From the NCBI GenBank assembly GCA_002011215.1, contig MTML01000104.1, positions 1 to 26,641 on the forward strand: 26,641 nucleotides of DNA, in the 5' to 3' direction. Below are positions 8,250 through 16,234 of this stretch, piece after piece. This DNA is from Archaeoglobus sp. JdFR-24 (GTDB lineage Archaea > Halobacteriota > Archaeoglobi > Archaeoglobales > Archaeoglobaceae). The notes below the pieces were generated by a model. It searched no databases and had not been told where the DNA came from. It was given only the letters and a program-made list of their open reading frames with translations. A program made the position numbers and the translations under genes. Each line of letters begins with the position of its first letter. Position 1 is the first letter of the stretch.

Positions 8250-9167
8250 GTGATTAAGGCTGATGTAGATAATAATGGAATGGATGTTGAAATTAGAATT
8301 AGAGAAATGCTTAGCGACCTCAACATTTCCGATAAGCCAATTGATGTTCATGTCCACCTTTTTCCGGATGATATCGTGAAAAGAATGTATGCATGGATTG
8401 AGAAAAAGCATAAAATGAAAGCCGCCATGAAGATTGAATATTATGAGGCTCTCAATTATGTAAGGAAGCTTAGGATAGGGACGATTTTCAATCTGACCCA
8501 TTCCATCGTGCCGGAGTTAACGGACTATCTTAACAGATGGCAGGGCAAGCTGAAGAAAAAATACGGTTTTATCACTTTTGGAGCATTTCATCCTGAAAAC
8601 AGCGATGATCAGCTCATTGATGCCTTTGACAGGGGTTACATCGATGGGTTGAAGCTCCACCCGCCTGTCCAGAAATTCAGGCCGGATTCTAAGGAGGCTC
8701 TGAGAATTTATGAATTGCTTGAGGAGCTGAAAAAACCTCTGTTTATTCATGCCGGATGGTTCCCGGATAATGGCTTCCTCTATGCAGATTCTTATATGTA
8801 TGAACCGCTCATCCACAACTACAGTTTTCCTGTAATTATCGCTCATATGATAGTGGGAAAGTCGGATGATGTTGCTGGTTTCCTTGATGCAAGAAAAAAT
8901 GTTTATACGGAAACAGCAAATGCCCTCGTTGATCTCGTTGTAACAGATCCGATTACTGGTGAGACGGTTAAATGGTTTGGAGAGAATGTGAGACATCTGA
9001 TCGAGGAATATCCGGACAGGATCATGTATGGTAGTGAAATACCTCTGGTGTGGTGGAATCCTGCTGAAACCATTAAAAACCTCCTTGAAATGGACGTTGA
9101 TGACAGCATAAAGAAAAAAATATTGCTGGAGAATGCGAAGAAGTTTATTGAGAAGTATATTGGCTGA
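8250..9167 (+). CDS. Amidohydrolase-family (amidohydrolase_2/ACMSD-like) protein
   Basis: This 305-residue metal-dependent TIM-barrel hydrolase or decarboxylase has the metal-binding HxH on strand 1 (DVHVHLFPD, His34 and His36). A conserved GLKLHPP block (Lys135, His137), FIHAGW (His167), IIAHM (His199) and YGSEIP near 260-265 follow. In the family the last motif is normally GSD or GTD; here a Glu (263) stands at the Asp position. The family includes hydrolases and non-oxidative decarboxylases of aromatic acids. The start is GTG with GGAGGGAG seven bases upstream, a very strong site. It is co-transcribed with the LLM oxidoreductase, so the pair probably acts on successive steps of one pathway. 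The substrate is unknown. Confidence 0.78.
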   Translation: MIKADVDNNGMDVEIRIREMLSDLNISDKPIDVHVHLFPDDIVKRMYAWIEKKHKMKAAMKIEYYEALNYVRKLRIGTIFNLTHSIVPELTDYLNRWQGKLKKKYGFITFGAFHPENSDDQLIDAFDRGYIDGLKLHPPVQKFRPDSKEALRIYELLEELKKPLFIHAGWFPDNGFLYADSYMYEPLIHNYSFPVIIAHMIVGKSDDVAGFLDARKNVYTETANALVDLVVTDPITGETVKWFGENVRHLIEEYPDRIMYGSEIPLVWWNPAETIKNLLEMDVDDSIKKKILLENAKKFIEKYIG

Positions 9168-9221
9168 ATGGTTTGCCATCTAGATCTGGCTTAATGATTG
9201 GAAACCACCTCAGCAGCACGA

Positions 9222-9863
9222 CTATTCAGTAAAATCGGTAAGAGATTTCTGAGAGATCTTATCCAGCGTTTTCCAGCTTTTTCTTGCACAGGGAGGAAAT
9301 CTGCCGTTTTTATCAAGGTATTTTTTCAAAAAGTCTATGGTTTTTCTGTCACTTGCATACCCGCTACCGAAATCTCCAAATTTCTTTTTCAGTTTTGATA
9401 TCTCCGCATCTCTCTCCACCTTTGCAAGGATTGATGCTGCGGACACAACAGGATATTTACTGTCGGCTTTGTGTTCAGCAATAACCTTTATTTTATCTCT
9501 TTTGAGTCTTTTTGAAAGTCTCTCGGGAATCACATCGGGGCTATCGACATAAACAACATCCGGCTTCAGTTCTGCTATAATTCTGTCATAACAGTTGTAC
9601 AGGATTTCATTTATCGTATCTTTTGCCATCATTTCATCCAGCTGATCCGGAGAAATTTTCAGAATTTTGTATTCTCCTAGGTTTTTCAGTTTTTCGGCTA
9701 TCATCTCTCTCTTTTTTGCGGAAATCCTTTTTGAATCCCGTACACCGATTTTCTTTAAAGCTTTAACCTCATCCTCAGTACAGCAGAAACCGCACACTAC
9801 AAGAGGACCTATAACAGGTCCTTTTCCCGCCTCATCAATCCCCAGGATTCTAATATGTCTCAT
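9222..9863 (-). CDS. rnhB: Ribonuclease HII
   Basis: This 213-residue enzyme removes ribonucleotides and RNA primers from DNA-RNA hybrids. The N-terminal ILGIDEAGKGPVIGP carries catalytic Asp10 and Glu11 and the archaeal G-K-G loop. VVYVDSPD supplies Asp107, and HKADSKYPVVSAASILAK supplies Asp134, completing the DEDD set. The C-terminus GSGYASDRKTIDFL is the usual RNase HII closing block. Length fits archaeal RNase HII. It lies 49 nt downstream of srp54. CTTAAATTAG at 9894-9903 could give it its own promoter and a leader of about nine bases. Confidence 0.93.
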   Translation of the reverse strand: MRHIRILGIDEAGKGPVIGPLVVCGFCCTEDEVKALKKIGVRDSKRISAKKREMIAEKLKNLGEYKILKISPDQLDEMMAKDTINEILYNCYDRIIAELKPDVVYVDSPDVIPERLSKRLKRDKIKVIAEHKADSKYPVVSAASILAKVERDAEISKLKKKFGDFGSGYASDRKTIDFLKKYLDKNGRFPPCARKSWKTLDKISQKSLTDFTE

Positions 9864-9912
9864 GTCATCAACTTGAAGGGCACCTGCTGAAGGCTAATTT
9901 AAGGTTAAATGG

Positions 9913-11226
9913 TTAAAAACCCATTTTTGGAAATCCCTTTATGGGTAATTTGCCAAACTTGCCTTTTTTCATTCTCTTCATCACATTTTTCATGGTCTTG
10001 TAATATTTGAGAAGTTCTTTAACTTCTTGCGGGGAAGTCCCGGAGCCTATTGCAATCCTTCTTATCCTTGAGGAATCGATTATAGCAGGCTTCAGCATTT
10101 CCTCATCTGTCATCGAATCCATTATGAACTTGAATTTCTTCATCTTCTCCTGTGTTGTTTCCATCGCATCATCATCAATTTTCAGACCAAAGCCACCGAA
10201 TGGCAGCATGTCAAAAATCTTACTTATCGGCCCCATTTTACTCATGGCCTCAATCTGCTTGTAAACATCTTTGAGGGTGAAGTTACCCTTTAGAAAAGCC
10301 TCTGGATCGAGATCTTCCTGAGAGATCACTCTCTCAACCTTTTCAAGCAGGGCTTTTATATCACCCATCCCGAGCAGTCTTGAAACGAACCCTGCTGGAT
10401 CGAACTTCTCAAAATCCTCAACTCTCTCACCACTTCCAATAAATGCTATTGGAATGCTGATCTCTCTTGCCGCAGAAAGAGCTCCTCCACCCTTTGCAGT
10501 CCCGTCGAATTTTGTGATTACGATCCCATCTATTCCGATCGCTTCATGGAACTTTTTAGCCTGAGTGCTGGCAAGCTGGCCAATGGCAGCATCAAGAACA
10601 AGAAGCTTATAATCGGGTTCAGCAACCCTGCTGATCCTCACCATCTCATCAATGAGATCCTCCTCAAGTGCATGCCTCCCTGCGGTGTCGATTATAATCA
10701 TATCGTGATCTTTAAACTTCTCAAGCCCATCTTTGACTATTTTGACCGCATTTTTTTGATTTTTATCGCCATAGAAACTGATGTTGTATGCTTCGGCAAG
10801 TTGCTTGAGCTGTTCGTAGGCTGCAGGTCTCCAGGTATCACCAGCAATCACAGCAGTCTTCAAACCCTTGTCCTTGAAGTACTTGGCCATTTTTGCTGTG
10901 GTAGTGGTTTTTCCGCTCCCCTGTAATCCGACAAGCATAATTTTTGCTTTTTTGAGGGGTATATCAAGTCCCTCGCCAATTCCGGCCATCAATTCCTCAT
11001 AAACGATTTTGATTATGTGCTCACGAACATTGAAGGTTGGTAAAACATCCTCGGCGAGAGCCCTCTTCTTTATAGAATCACTTATCTGCTTAACCTGTCT
11101 TACATTTACATCTGCTTTGAGAAGAGCCCTTTGAATATCCTTGACAATCTCCTCAACAAGATACTTGTCAACGGATGATGAAGTTGTTATTTTTCTTACG
11201 ATATCCTTAAGCGCATCGAGTGCCAT
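9913..11226 (-). CDS. srp54: Signal recognition particle GTPase SRP54
   Basis: This 437-residue protein is the GTPase of the signal recognition particle, which binds signal peptides and the SRP RNA and docks with FtsY. The N domain (MALDALKDIVRKI...) is followed by the G domain with GLQGSGKTTTTAKMA (G1), DTAGRHALEEDL (G3) and TKFDGTAKGGGALS (G4). The methionine-rich M domain follows (ALLEKVERV... MSKMGPISKIFDMLPFGG..., then RIRRIAIGSGTSPQEV, the RNA-binding helix-turn-helix). The frame is open 29 codons further upstream. I start at 11226 because MALDALK is the family N-terminus and a TATA element at 11251-11260 fits a near-leaderless start there. Confidence 0.94.
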   Translation of the reverse strand: MALDALKDIVRKITTSSSVDKYLVEEIVKDIQRALLKADVNVRQVKQISDSIKKRALAEDVLPTFNVREHIIKIVYEELMAGIGEGLDIPLKKAKIMLVGLQGSGKTTTTAKMAKYFKDKGLKTAVIAGDTWRPAAYEQLKQLAEAYNISFYGDKNQKNAVKIVKDGLEKFKDHDMIIIDTAGRHALEEDLIDEMVRISRVAEPDYKLLVLDAAIGQLASTQAKKFHEAIGIDGIVITKFDGTAKGGGALSAAREISIPIAFIGSGERVEDFEKFDPAGFVSRLLGMGDIKALLEKVERVISQEDLDPEAFLKGNFTLKDVYKQIEAMSKMGPISKIFDMLPFGGFGLKIDDDAMETTQEKMKKFKFIMDSMTDEEMLKPAIIDSSRIRRIAIGSGTSPQEVKELLKYYKTMKNVMKRMKKGKFGKLPIKGFPKMGF

Positions 11227-11250
11227 TGTTGATTTTAAAACTGAGGGGCG

Positions 11251-11264
11251 ATATAATATTTTCC
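11251..11264 (-). promoter_or_regulatory. BRE/TATA of srp54
   Basis: The minus strand reads GGAAAATATTATAT, a BRE-like purine stretch joined to a TATA box centred about 28 nt upstream of ATG 11226. It supports that start and implies a leader of only a few bases. Confidence 0.5.
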
Positions 11265-11346
11265 AATGGTTTTTCAATAACACCTTTTTTAATACGTCAG
11301 ATAAAAATAGCACCGGATTTTTAAATAGGGATTAACACAGATGACC

Positions 11347-12078
11347 TCAGAAGCCCGCTGGATCGAACCAGACCATCATTAGAGCAAAAGTAAGGGTGAA
11401 AAGTGAAGAAAAAAGCAAAAATATCTCCCTTTTGTCGATTTTATTGAATTCCGGCTTTATTTGATAGTTTTCTCCATCGAGTTCCCTTAAGTAAATAGCC
11501 TCTGAAATGCTTATGGCTCTCAAGACCATTACTGAGGCAAAGGCCTTTGCGATCTTTGTGTATACTCTAAATTTACCACCGGTGTTGCTCAGTGAAATGG
11601 TTTCTATGGTGTTGAGCAAGTCTTTTGTGTAGAGGCTGATCAATCTCAAGGACAGCATAATCATAAAAGACAGGCTGGAAGGAAGCCTGAAATAATTTAA
11701 CGCCATTAACAGATTTTTTGAAGGCACGTTTAGCAATATGGCATTCATTGAAATTAGTGAGAGAATAAAAAGAGCGGATTTTATCGAAATTTTGGGATCT
11801 GATGTGAGAATAAAGCTCGTAAAACTGAAAAAGGCGATGAATGGTATTGCAACAGTAATACTGCCTTTTATCCTCGAAATATCACCAAAGGATAATATAT
11901 AAAGGAGGCTGCTAAATATTGCGATGAGGGAAATTGCAGGATCATAACTCGAAAGGTTAATTCCCGCTATAGATATGAACATGAACAGAAGAACGAATCT
12001 GGCATCAACCGTATCTTTTCCTGGCGAGGTAATCCTTTCTGTCTGTCTGATTAGACCTATGAGAATACCTTCAGACAT
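11347..12078 (-). CDS. bioN: ECF transporter transmembrane subunit EcfT (BioN)
   Basis: This 243-residue membrane protein couples the ATPases to the substrate-binding S component of an energy-coupling factor importer. About five hydrophobic segments are visible. The C-terminal cytoplasmic part holds the coupling-helix region with ISEAIYLREL, an equivalent of the A-R-G motifs of EcfT/CbiQ proteins. Those motifs are not strictly kept: the first reads around RLISLYTKDL and the second around MVLRAISISEAI. The name BioN rests on the adjacent bioY and bioM. The gene begins 18 nt after bioM, is last in the operon and ends 120 nt before the srp54 start codon. Confidence 0.72.
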   Translation of the reverse strand: MSEGILIGLIRQTERITSPGKDTVDARFVLLFMFISIAGINLSSYDPAISLIAIFSSLLYILSFGDISRIKGSITVAIPFIAFFSFTSFILTSDPKISIKSALFILSLISMNAILLNVPSKNLLMALNYFRLPSSLSFMIMLSLRLISLYTKDLLNTIETISLSNTGGKFRVYTKIAKAFASVMVLRAISISEAIYLRELDGENYQIKPEFNKIDKREIFLLFSSLFTLTFALMMVWFDPAGF

Positions 12079-12096
12079 TCAGTTCACCAGAGCACT

Positions 12097-13458
12097 TCAC
12101 ACTGAACGGAGATTTCCATTTCTAAGCTCATAACATCTATCACATAGATATGCGAGTTTGAGATCATGAGTGGTTATAATGGCCGTTTTACCCGTTTTTT
12201 TGATTGTTGAGATCAATTTTTTTCGAAAAGATGGTTCCTGCCCCACCATTGGCTCATCAAGAAGCAATAAGTCTCCTGAAAAGGCTTTGGATATCGACAC
12301 AAGCTTCGACTCACCGCCACTGAGGGAATGAGGATGTCTGTGTATAATATGCTGTAACTGAAAATTTTTCATGGCAGAAAGGGGTACGCCTGAAAGTTCT
12401 TTTTTGACAGTTCTCTCTGTGAAATGATAATTCGGGTATTGAGTTGATAGTGTAATTTTGAGCCTTTTTTCACGGGTAATTTTCCCGCTATCGGGTTTGA
12501 GAAGACCGGAAATAAGTTTGAGCAATGTAGTTTTCCCGCTTCCATTATCTCCGATAACGGATATTATTTCCCCTTTTGAGACTGACAGATCTATTCCATC
12601 AATCAGGGTTTTGTTCGAGTCGTAGGAGAAAACAACATCCTTCAGCTCCACCTTTGCCGAGCTGGATTTGGGTTCAGACTCTTTAAAGTAAGTGGAGAAT
12701 ACATGATCGGTGTCAGCAAAAGCCCTTTCATCTTCGACCTCTTCAGTGCAGTCGGTTTCTCTGACATCTCGGGGATCCATGAAATCTCTATGAAGGTTAA
12801 TCACCCTGTCAAATTCTCTGTCAAATTCTAACCTGTGATCTGAGAGAAGAATGGTTTTTTCCTGCTTTAAGATAAAATCAACAATTTTTACGGCTCTTTT
12901 CGGGTGGAGATGTGACAGTGGCTCGTCAAAAATAATACTATCTTTTAGCGAACAGATTGACGTGAGCAGGATTATTGCCTGCTTCTCACCATCCGAAAGC
13001 TCACCGGTTTTTCTTTCAAGCAGGTGTTCGATATTCATCTTTCTCGCGTTTGAAAAGACAATATCTTCAATCTCAGCCTCGTTCAACCCGTGAATTCTCA
13101 AAACCGATGAAATCTCATCGTAAACGTCATCGAAGATTATTTGCTCATCTGGGTACTGAGAAACAAAGAAAACGTGTTTCCTGAAATTTTCAGGCGAGCT
13201 TTCTCCGAAAACAGAAACATCTCCAGAAAGTTCACCTTTATAGAATGTAGGAATCAAACCACTGATTATTCGGAAAAGGGTCGTTTTCCCCATCCCCGTT
13301 CCTGCCCTGACAAAAACCCTCTCGTTCTCTTCGATCTGGAGGTTGAAATTTTTGAATATATACTGTACCTGTGCGTTTCCGACTCCGTATTGCTTCTCCG
13401 TATCTGAAATGTAGTATCTGAAGCTGAGATCTTTTATGGAGATCATATTATTGTTCAA
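12097..13458 (-). CDS. bioM: ECF transporter ATPase with two fused nucleotide-binding domains (BioM/EcfA-EcfA')
   Basis: This 453-residue protein holds two complete ABC ATPase domains in one chain. Domain 1 has Walker A AGTGMGKTT (about residues 53-61), signature LSDGEKQAI, Walker B SIIFDEPLSHLHP and a switch histidine in LLSDHRLEF. A linker of about 50 residues rich in acidic groups (about 215-270) leads to domain 2. Domain 2 has Walker A GDNGSGKTT, signature LSGGESKLV, Walker B LLLLDEPMVGQEP and switch ITTHDLK. Both sites look able to bind ATP, although domain 1 has Asp in the signature. Fused EcfA proteins are known in some prokaryotes. Its start overlaps the bioY end by 4 nt (ATGA-type), so translation is coupled. 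Confidence 0.85.
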   Translation of the reverse strand: MNNNMISIKDLSFRYYISDTEKQYGVGNAQVQYIFKNFNLQIEENERVFVRAGTGMGKTTLFRIISGLIPTFYKGELSGDVSVFGESSPENFRKHVFFVSQYPDEQIIFDDVYDEISSVLRIHGLNEAEIEDIVFSNARKMNIEHLLERKTGELSDGEKQAIILLTSICSLKDSIIFDEPLSHLHPKRAVKIVDFILKQEKTILLSDHRLEFDREFDRVINLHRDFMDPRDVRETDCTEEVEDERAFADTDHVFSTYFKESEPKSSSAKVELKDVVFSYDSNKTLIDGIDLSVSKGEIISVIGDNGSGKTTLLKLISGLLKPDSGKITREKRLKITLSTQYPNYHFTERTVKKELSGVPLSAMKNFQLQHIIHRHPHSLSGGESKLVSISKAFSGDLLLLDEPMVGQEPSFRKKLISTIKKTGKTAIITTHDLKLAYLCDRCYELRNGNLRSV

Positions 13459-14081
13459 CCTATTTTCAAGCCTTTCTGGTGGAGCAGGTCTCTGATATAC
13501 GCGTAAGCAGAGATGGCTATGATGTGGTCAACAAAAAAATCCTGAGGCATGAATATTATGGTGGTTGCAACAAATACCGTCCAGAAAGGATCAAGCTCGA
13601 GGCCGAACTGCGAGATTGCCATAACAGCAAAGCCCATAGCCTTTGTATTCATTGTGGCATATCTGTAGAAAACCAGAAATCCACCAAGATAAACTGGTAG
13701 AAAAGATACAATGCTTCCTAACCATACTAGAATTTTCCCTTTTAAGTTATCCTGCCAGAGTATTCTTCTGAAAAATCCCGTCAATGCAGATGCTATTGGA
13801 AATGTGAGCAGATAGCCAGCAGTAGGTCCAAAAAATACACCCATCCCTCCGGTAAAACCACTCGCCAATGGAGCACCGATGGCGATCAGAATCAGGTAAA
13901 CCATCTGCGAAATGAATCCCCAGTAGGGGCCCAAAAGCAGTCCAGACAGTACAACACCAAGGTTTTGCATGGTATATGGAATGATTCCAATCTTGAAGCT
14001 TAACTGGGCAGTCAGTCCGGTAAAAACCGCAAGGGCTGACGCAAGGACGATCATAATCGTATTATTTTTTTTGTCAACCAT
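13455..14081 (-). CDS. bioY: Biotin transporter S component BioY
   Basis: This 208-residue integral membrane protein binds biotin and works with BioM and BioN. The diagnostic BioY block is present: IIPYTMQNLGVVLSGLLLGP, followed by GFISQMVYLILIAIGAPL and FTGGMGVFFGPTAGYLL. About six membrane spans are visible. Length is slightly above the usual 180-200, due to a longer middle section (about residues 105-175). It is the first gene of bioYMN. The start codon lies about 30 nt from a BRE/TATA element and has no Shine-Dalgarno site. No biotin biosynthesis or ligase gene is nearby, so the operon is a pure uptake system, supplying biotin to carboxylases. Confidence 0.88.
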   Translation of the reverse strand: MVDKKNNTIMIVLASALAVFTGLTAQLSFKIGIIPYTMQNLGVVLSGLLLGPYWGFISQMVYLILIAIGAPLASGFTGGMGVFFGPTAGYLLTFPIASALTGFFRRILWQDNLKGKILVWLGSIVSFLPVYLGGFLVFYRYATMNTKAMGFAVMAISQFGLELDPFWTVFVATTIIFMPQDFFVDHIIAISAYAYIRDLLHQKGLKIG

Positions 14082-14105
14082 GTTTCAAATTGGGTTTACA
14101 TTTAG

Positions 14106-14120
14106 TATTTAAAATTTTCC
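14106..14120 (-). promoter_or_regulatory. BRE/TATA of the bioYMN operon
   Basis: The minus strand reads GGAAAATTTTAAATA, a BRE followed by a TATA box centred about 30 nt upstream of the bioY ATG (14081). This implies a leaderless or nearly leaderless mRNA. No BirA-type palindrome is evident around it. Confidence 0.55.
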
Positions 14121-14206
14121 AAGTCTACGTTTGAATGACACTATCTGGATCAATCCGGTTCTACCATAACAAAAGAGAATGGGAAATTCGAAGAATTTCT
14201 TTAATT

Positions 14207-15361
14207 CTATTCTTCACCGTATGCGGATTCGTAGATAAGTTCTATAATATCTCTGACCACAATCCTGTCATCAACGTTTTCTGTTTTGATACCTTCTTCA
14301 AGCATCAGCATGCAGAATGGACATGCAACTGCGAGAATTTCTGCATCTGTTTCTGCCGCTTCTCTTGCTCTGAGCTTGTTGGGCTGAATCTCTCCAGGAT
14401 ATTCTCCTACGATGTTTCCGGCTCCTCCTCCACAGCACAGGCTGAACTCCCTGTTACTTTTCATCTCAACCAGTTTTAATCCTGGAATCTCCGCAAGCAG
14501 CTCTCTTGGCAGGTCATAGATGTTATTGTATCTGCCGAGGAAACATGAATCATGGTAAGTCACTTTCTTGTTTATCGGATTCTTGAGCTCTAACTTTCCA
14601 TTTTTTATCGCATCATATATGAGTTCAAGTACAAGTTTAATATCGTAGCTTTCGTATTCGTTTTTGAAGGTGTTGTAGCAGTGGGGTGAGGCAGTGAAGA
14701 GCTTTTCTATTCCGTATTTTTCAAAGGTCTGTTCATTCTCTTCTTTCAAAAGCTGGAAGAGCCCCTCCTCACCAGCCCTTCTCACATCGTTACCGCAGCA
14801 ACCTTCCTCTCTTCCGAGTATTGCATAGTTTACACCTATGTCGTTGAGTATTCTGGCAAGCTTTCTGGTTACGGAAATGTTCCTGTCATCGAAGCTGTGA
14901 GCACAGCCAACAAACCAGAGCCACTCAAATTCTGGATTGTTCTTAACGTTCGGAACGGTAATTTCGCTCTTTTTCACCCATTGATCTCTTTTGAACTTTC
15001 CTATCCCCCATGGATTCTTCTGCTTCTGGATGTTTGTCAGAAAATCCCTTATATATGGTGGAACTTTACCATTTTCGACTGCCACTTTCTTTATAGCGAT
15101 CATCGTCTCGCTCGGATAAGCTCCTCTCGGACACATCTCCGAACACAATCTACAGGTGAGACACATCCATGCTTCAGGAACCTCTATTAATTTGTCTTCC
15201 ACACCTAACTGTGCATACGCGACAAGTTTTCTCGGGAAGCTATATTCGCTTGTGGACATGGGACATATGCCCGTGCAGGTTCCGCATTGAAAACATTTTT
15301 TGAGGTTTTCGGCACCGAATTCTATCAAAACCTTGACAAATTCTGGGTCGATTTTTATCAT
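14207..15361 (-). CDS. HdrD-like Fe-S oxidoreductase (4Fe-4S plus two CCG domains)
   Basis: This 384-residue cytoplasmic or membrane-associated protein has an HdrC-like N-terminus with two [4Fe-4S] motifs: CFQCGTCTGICP (residues 23-34) and CLTCRLCSEMCP (about 67-78). Two CCG domains follow. Domain 1 has VGC, GCCGNDVRRAG and SPHCYNTF. Domain 2 has HDSCFLGRYN, LCCGGGAGN and ACPFCM. This order is that of HdrD, DsrK and HmeD-type subunits, which move electrons to disulfides or sulfur compounds. Domain 1 has Ser in place of the first Cys of the terminal CxxC, so only domain 2 keeps all ligands. It stands alone with no HdrE, HdrA or DsrM partner in view. GGGGGAT lies shortly before the ATG. The exact substrate is unknown. 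Confidence 0.82.
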   Translation of the reverse strand: MIKIDPEFVKVLIEFGAENLKKCFQCGTCTGICPMSTSEYSFPRKLVAYAQLGVEDKLIEVPEAWMCLTCRLCSEMCPRGAYPSETMIAIKKVAVENGKVPPYIRDFLTNIQKQKNPWGIGKFKRDQWVKKSEITVPNVKNNPEFEWLWFVGCAHSFDDRNISVTRKLARILNDIGVNYAILGREEGCCGNDVRRAGEEGLFQLLKEENEQTFEKYGIEKLFTASPHCYNTFKNEYESYDIKLVLELIYDAIKNGKLELKNPINKKVTYHDSCFLGRYNNIYDLPRELLAEIPGLKLVEMKSNREFSLCCGGGAGNIVGEYPGEIQPNKLRAREAAETDAEILAVACPFCMLMLEEGIKTENVDDRIVVRDIIELIYESAYGEE

Positions 15362-15763
15362 ACTCTATCCCCCGCTCTTTACCATTCTTTAATTTTGTGT
15401 TATCTCTGGTGTTATCAGCAGCATCGACTTCTTACAACAGTAAAAAAACTTTACCATATTTCATCGCAATAGATCTAACGCTATAATGCCTTGGGACATA
15501 TTCACTTGTTTATATAGGCTTTTAATGGGTTTTTGCAACTGTTCAGTTTATTGATTCTCTAAACGTTAATGTGTTTTCGGTGTATTTTCATGCAAACTAT
15601 TGCGATCAGAAAATTTTAAGAGCTAAAATATCCTCTACTGAACAATTCGTTGATTTCATCTCCTTGTACATATCCAAAACTCTCTAAGGTGTAATTTTGT
15701 TTTAGTTTAGGTTAACCGAAAAATTTAAATGCTTTTATGAATATATATTCGTTGGTGATTGAA
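15362..15763. other. Intergenic region between the divergent HdrD-like and DUF5320-like genes
   Basis: No gene is supported in these 400 bases. TTTATATA at 15509-15516 could serve as a TATA box on either strand. A 10-bp inverted repeat joins 15463-15472 (ATCGCAATAG) to 15597-15606 (CTATTGCGAT). A second 8-bp pair is 15540-15547 (TGTTCAGT) and 15637-15644 (ACTGAACA). The two pairs interleave, so they do not form one simple hairpin. The right end holds the promoter of the DUF5320-like gene. Confidence 0.4.
15716..15730 (+). promoter_or_regulatory. BRE/TATA of the DUF5320-like gene
   Basis: CCGAAAAATTTAAAT is a good archaeal BRE/TATA element. Initiation about 25 nt downstream, near 15752, leaves a leader of about 12 nt carrying GGTGATT just before ATG 15764. 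Confidence 0.6.
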
Positions 15764-16024
15764 ATGCCGGGTGGAAATAGAAACGGTCCATTAGAGATAG
15801 GACCAAGAACTGGAAGAAAAGCAGGATTTTGTTCTGGCTATAATATGCCGGGGTTTGAGAATAGAGACATCATGGGGTTTGGGAGATTTTGGAGAGAAAA
15901 AGGAACACGTATTGGAAAATTCTGTAGAATGGAAAAAGGCGGTAGAGGTAGAAGAGGTTTTGCCGGATTATCAGATTATATAAGAGGCTTTGGAAGAGGT
16001 TGCAGAAAGTCGGGCAGGTGGTAA
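15764..16024 (+). CDS. Small DUF5320-like Gly/Arg-rich protein
   Basis: This protein has 86 residues if translation starts at ATG 15764, which follows GGTGATT by three bases. An in-frame ATG nine codons earlier lies before the likely transcript start. The N-terminus MPGGNRNGPLEIGPRTGR, then AGFCSGY, matches the pattern of DUF5320 proteins (MPxGxxxGPxxxGPxTGRxxGxCxGY), a family with no assigned function. The usual methionine/alanine-rich or coiled-coil tail is replaced by a basic stretch with GFGR, GGRGRRG and GFGRGCRK. Three Cys are present, one in the conserved GFCSGY. It stands alone with its own promoter. The basic, glycine-rich tail could bind nucleic acid, but that is a guess. Confidence 0.7.
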   Translation: MPGGNRNGPLEIGPRTGRKAGFCSGYNMPGFENRDIMGFGRFWREKGTRIGKFCRMEKGGRGRRGFAGLSDYIRGFGRGCRKSGRW

Positions 16025-16114
16025 AGTGAGTATACGATGGGTTGGGGAATGGGGTGTGGGATTTGGTTTCCTGAACAACTGGGATATCATAATTGAGCTG
16101 TCATGAATATAGGC

Positions 16115-16176
16115 ATGGCTAAACTATTATAATTAAAATGACTAAACTTAAAATGACCAAACTATTTATGATTAAA
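16115..16176 (+). repeat. Three degenerate tandem repeats of ATGRCYAAACT...AAA
   Basis: Units at 16115-16137, 16138-16152 and 16153-16176 begin ATGGCTAAACTATT, ATGACTAAACTTAA and ATGACCAAACTATT, and each ends in TTAAA. They lie in the space between the DUF5320-like and hjc genes, which converge here. No coding frame or regulator site is obvious. Confidence 0.6.
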
Positions 16177-16234
16177 TTATCTGTACATTACAATACTCAT
16201 TTCTTTGCCTTCTCACCAGGATATGTAAAAAAAT

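Noticed and set aside
8517..9179. 220-codon open frame on the minus strand
   Set aside because: It is the exact antisense of the amidohydrolase gene, has no family features and no ribosome-binding site.
11350..11375. Shared DPAGF peptide at the BioN C-terminus and in SRP54
   Set aside because: Five residues in unrelated settings; chance similarity rather than gene conversion.
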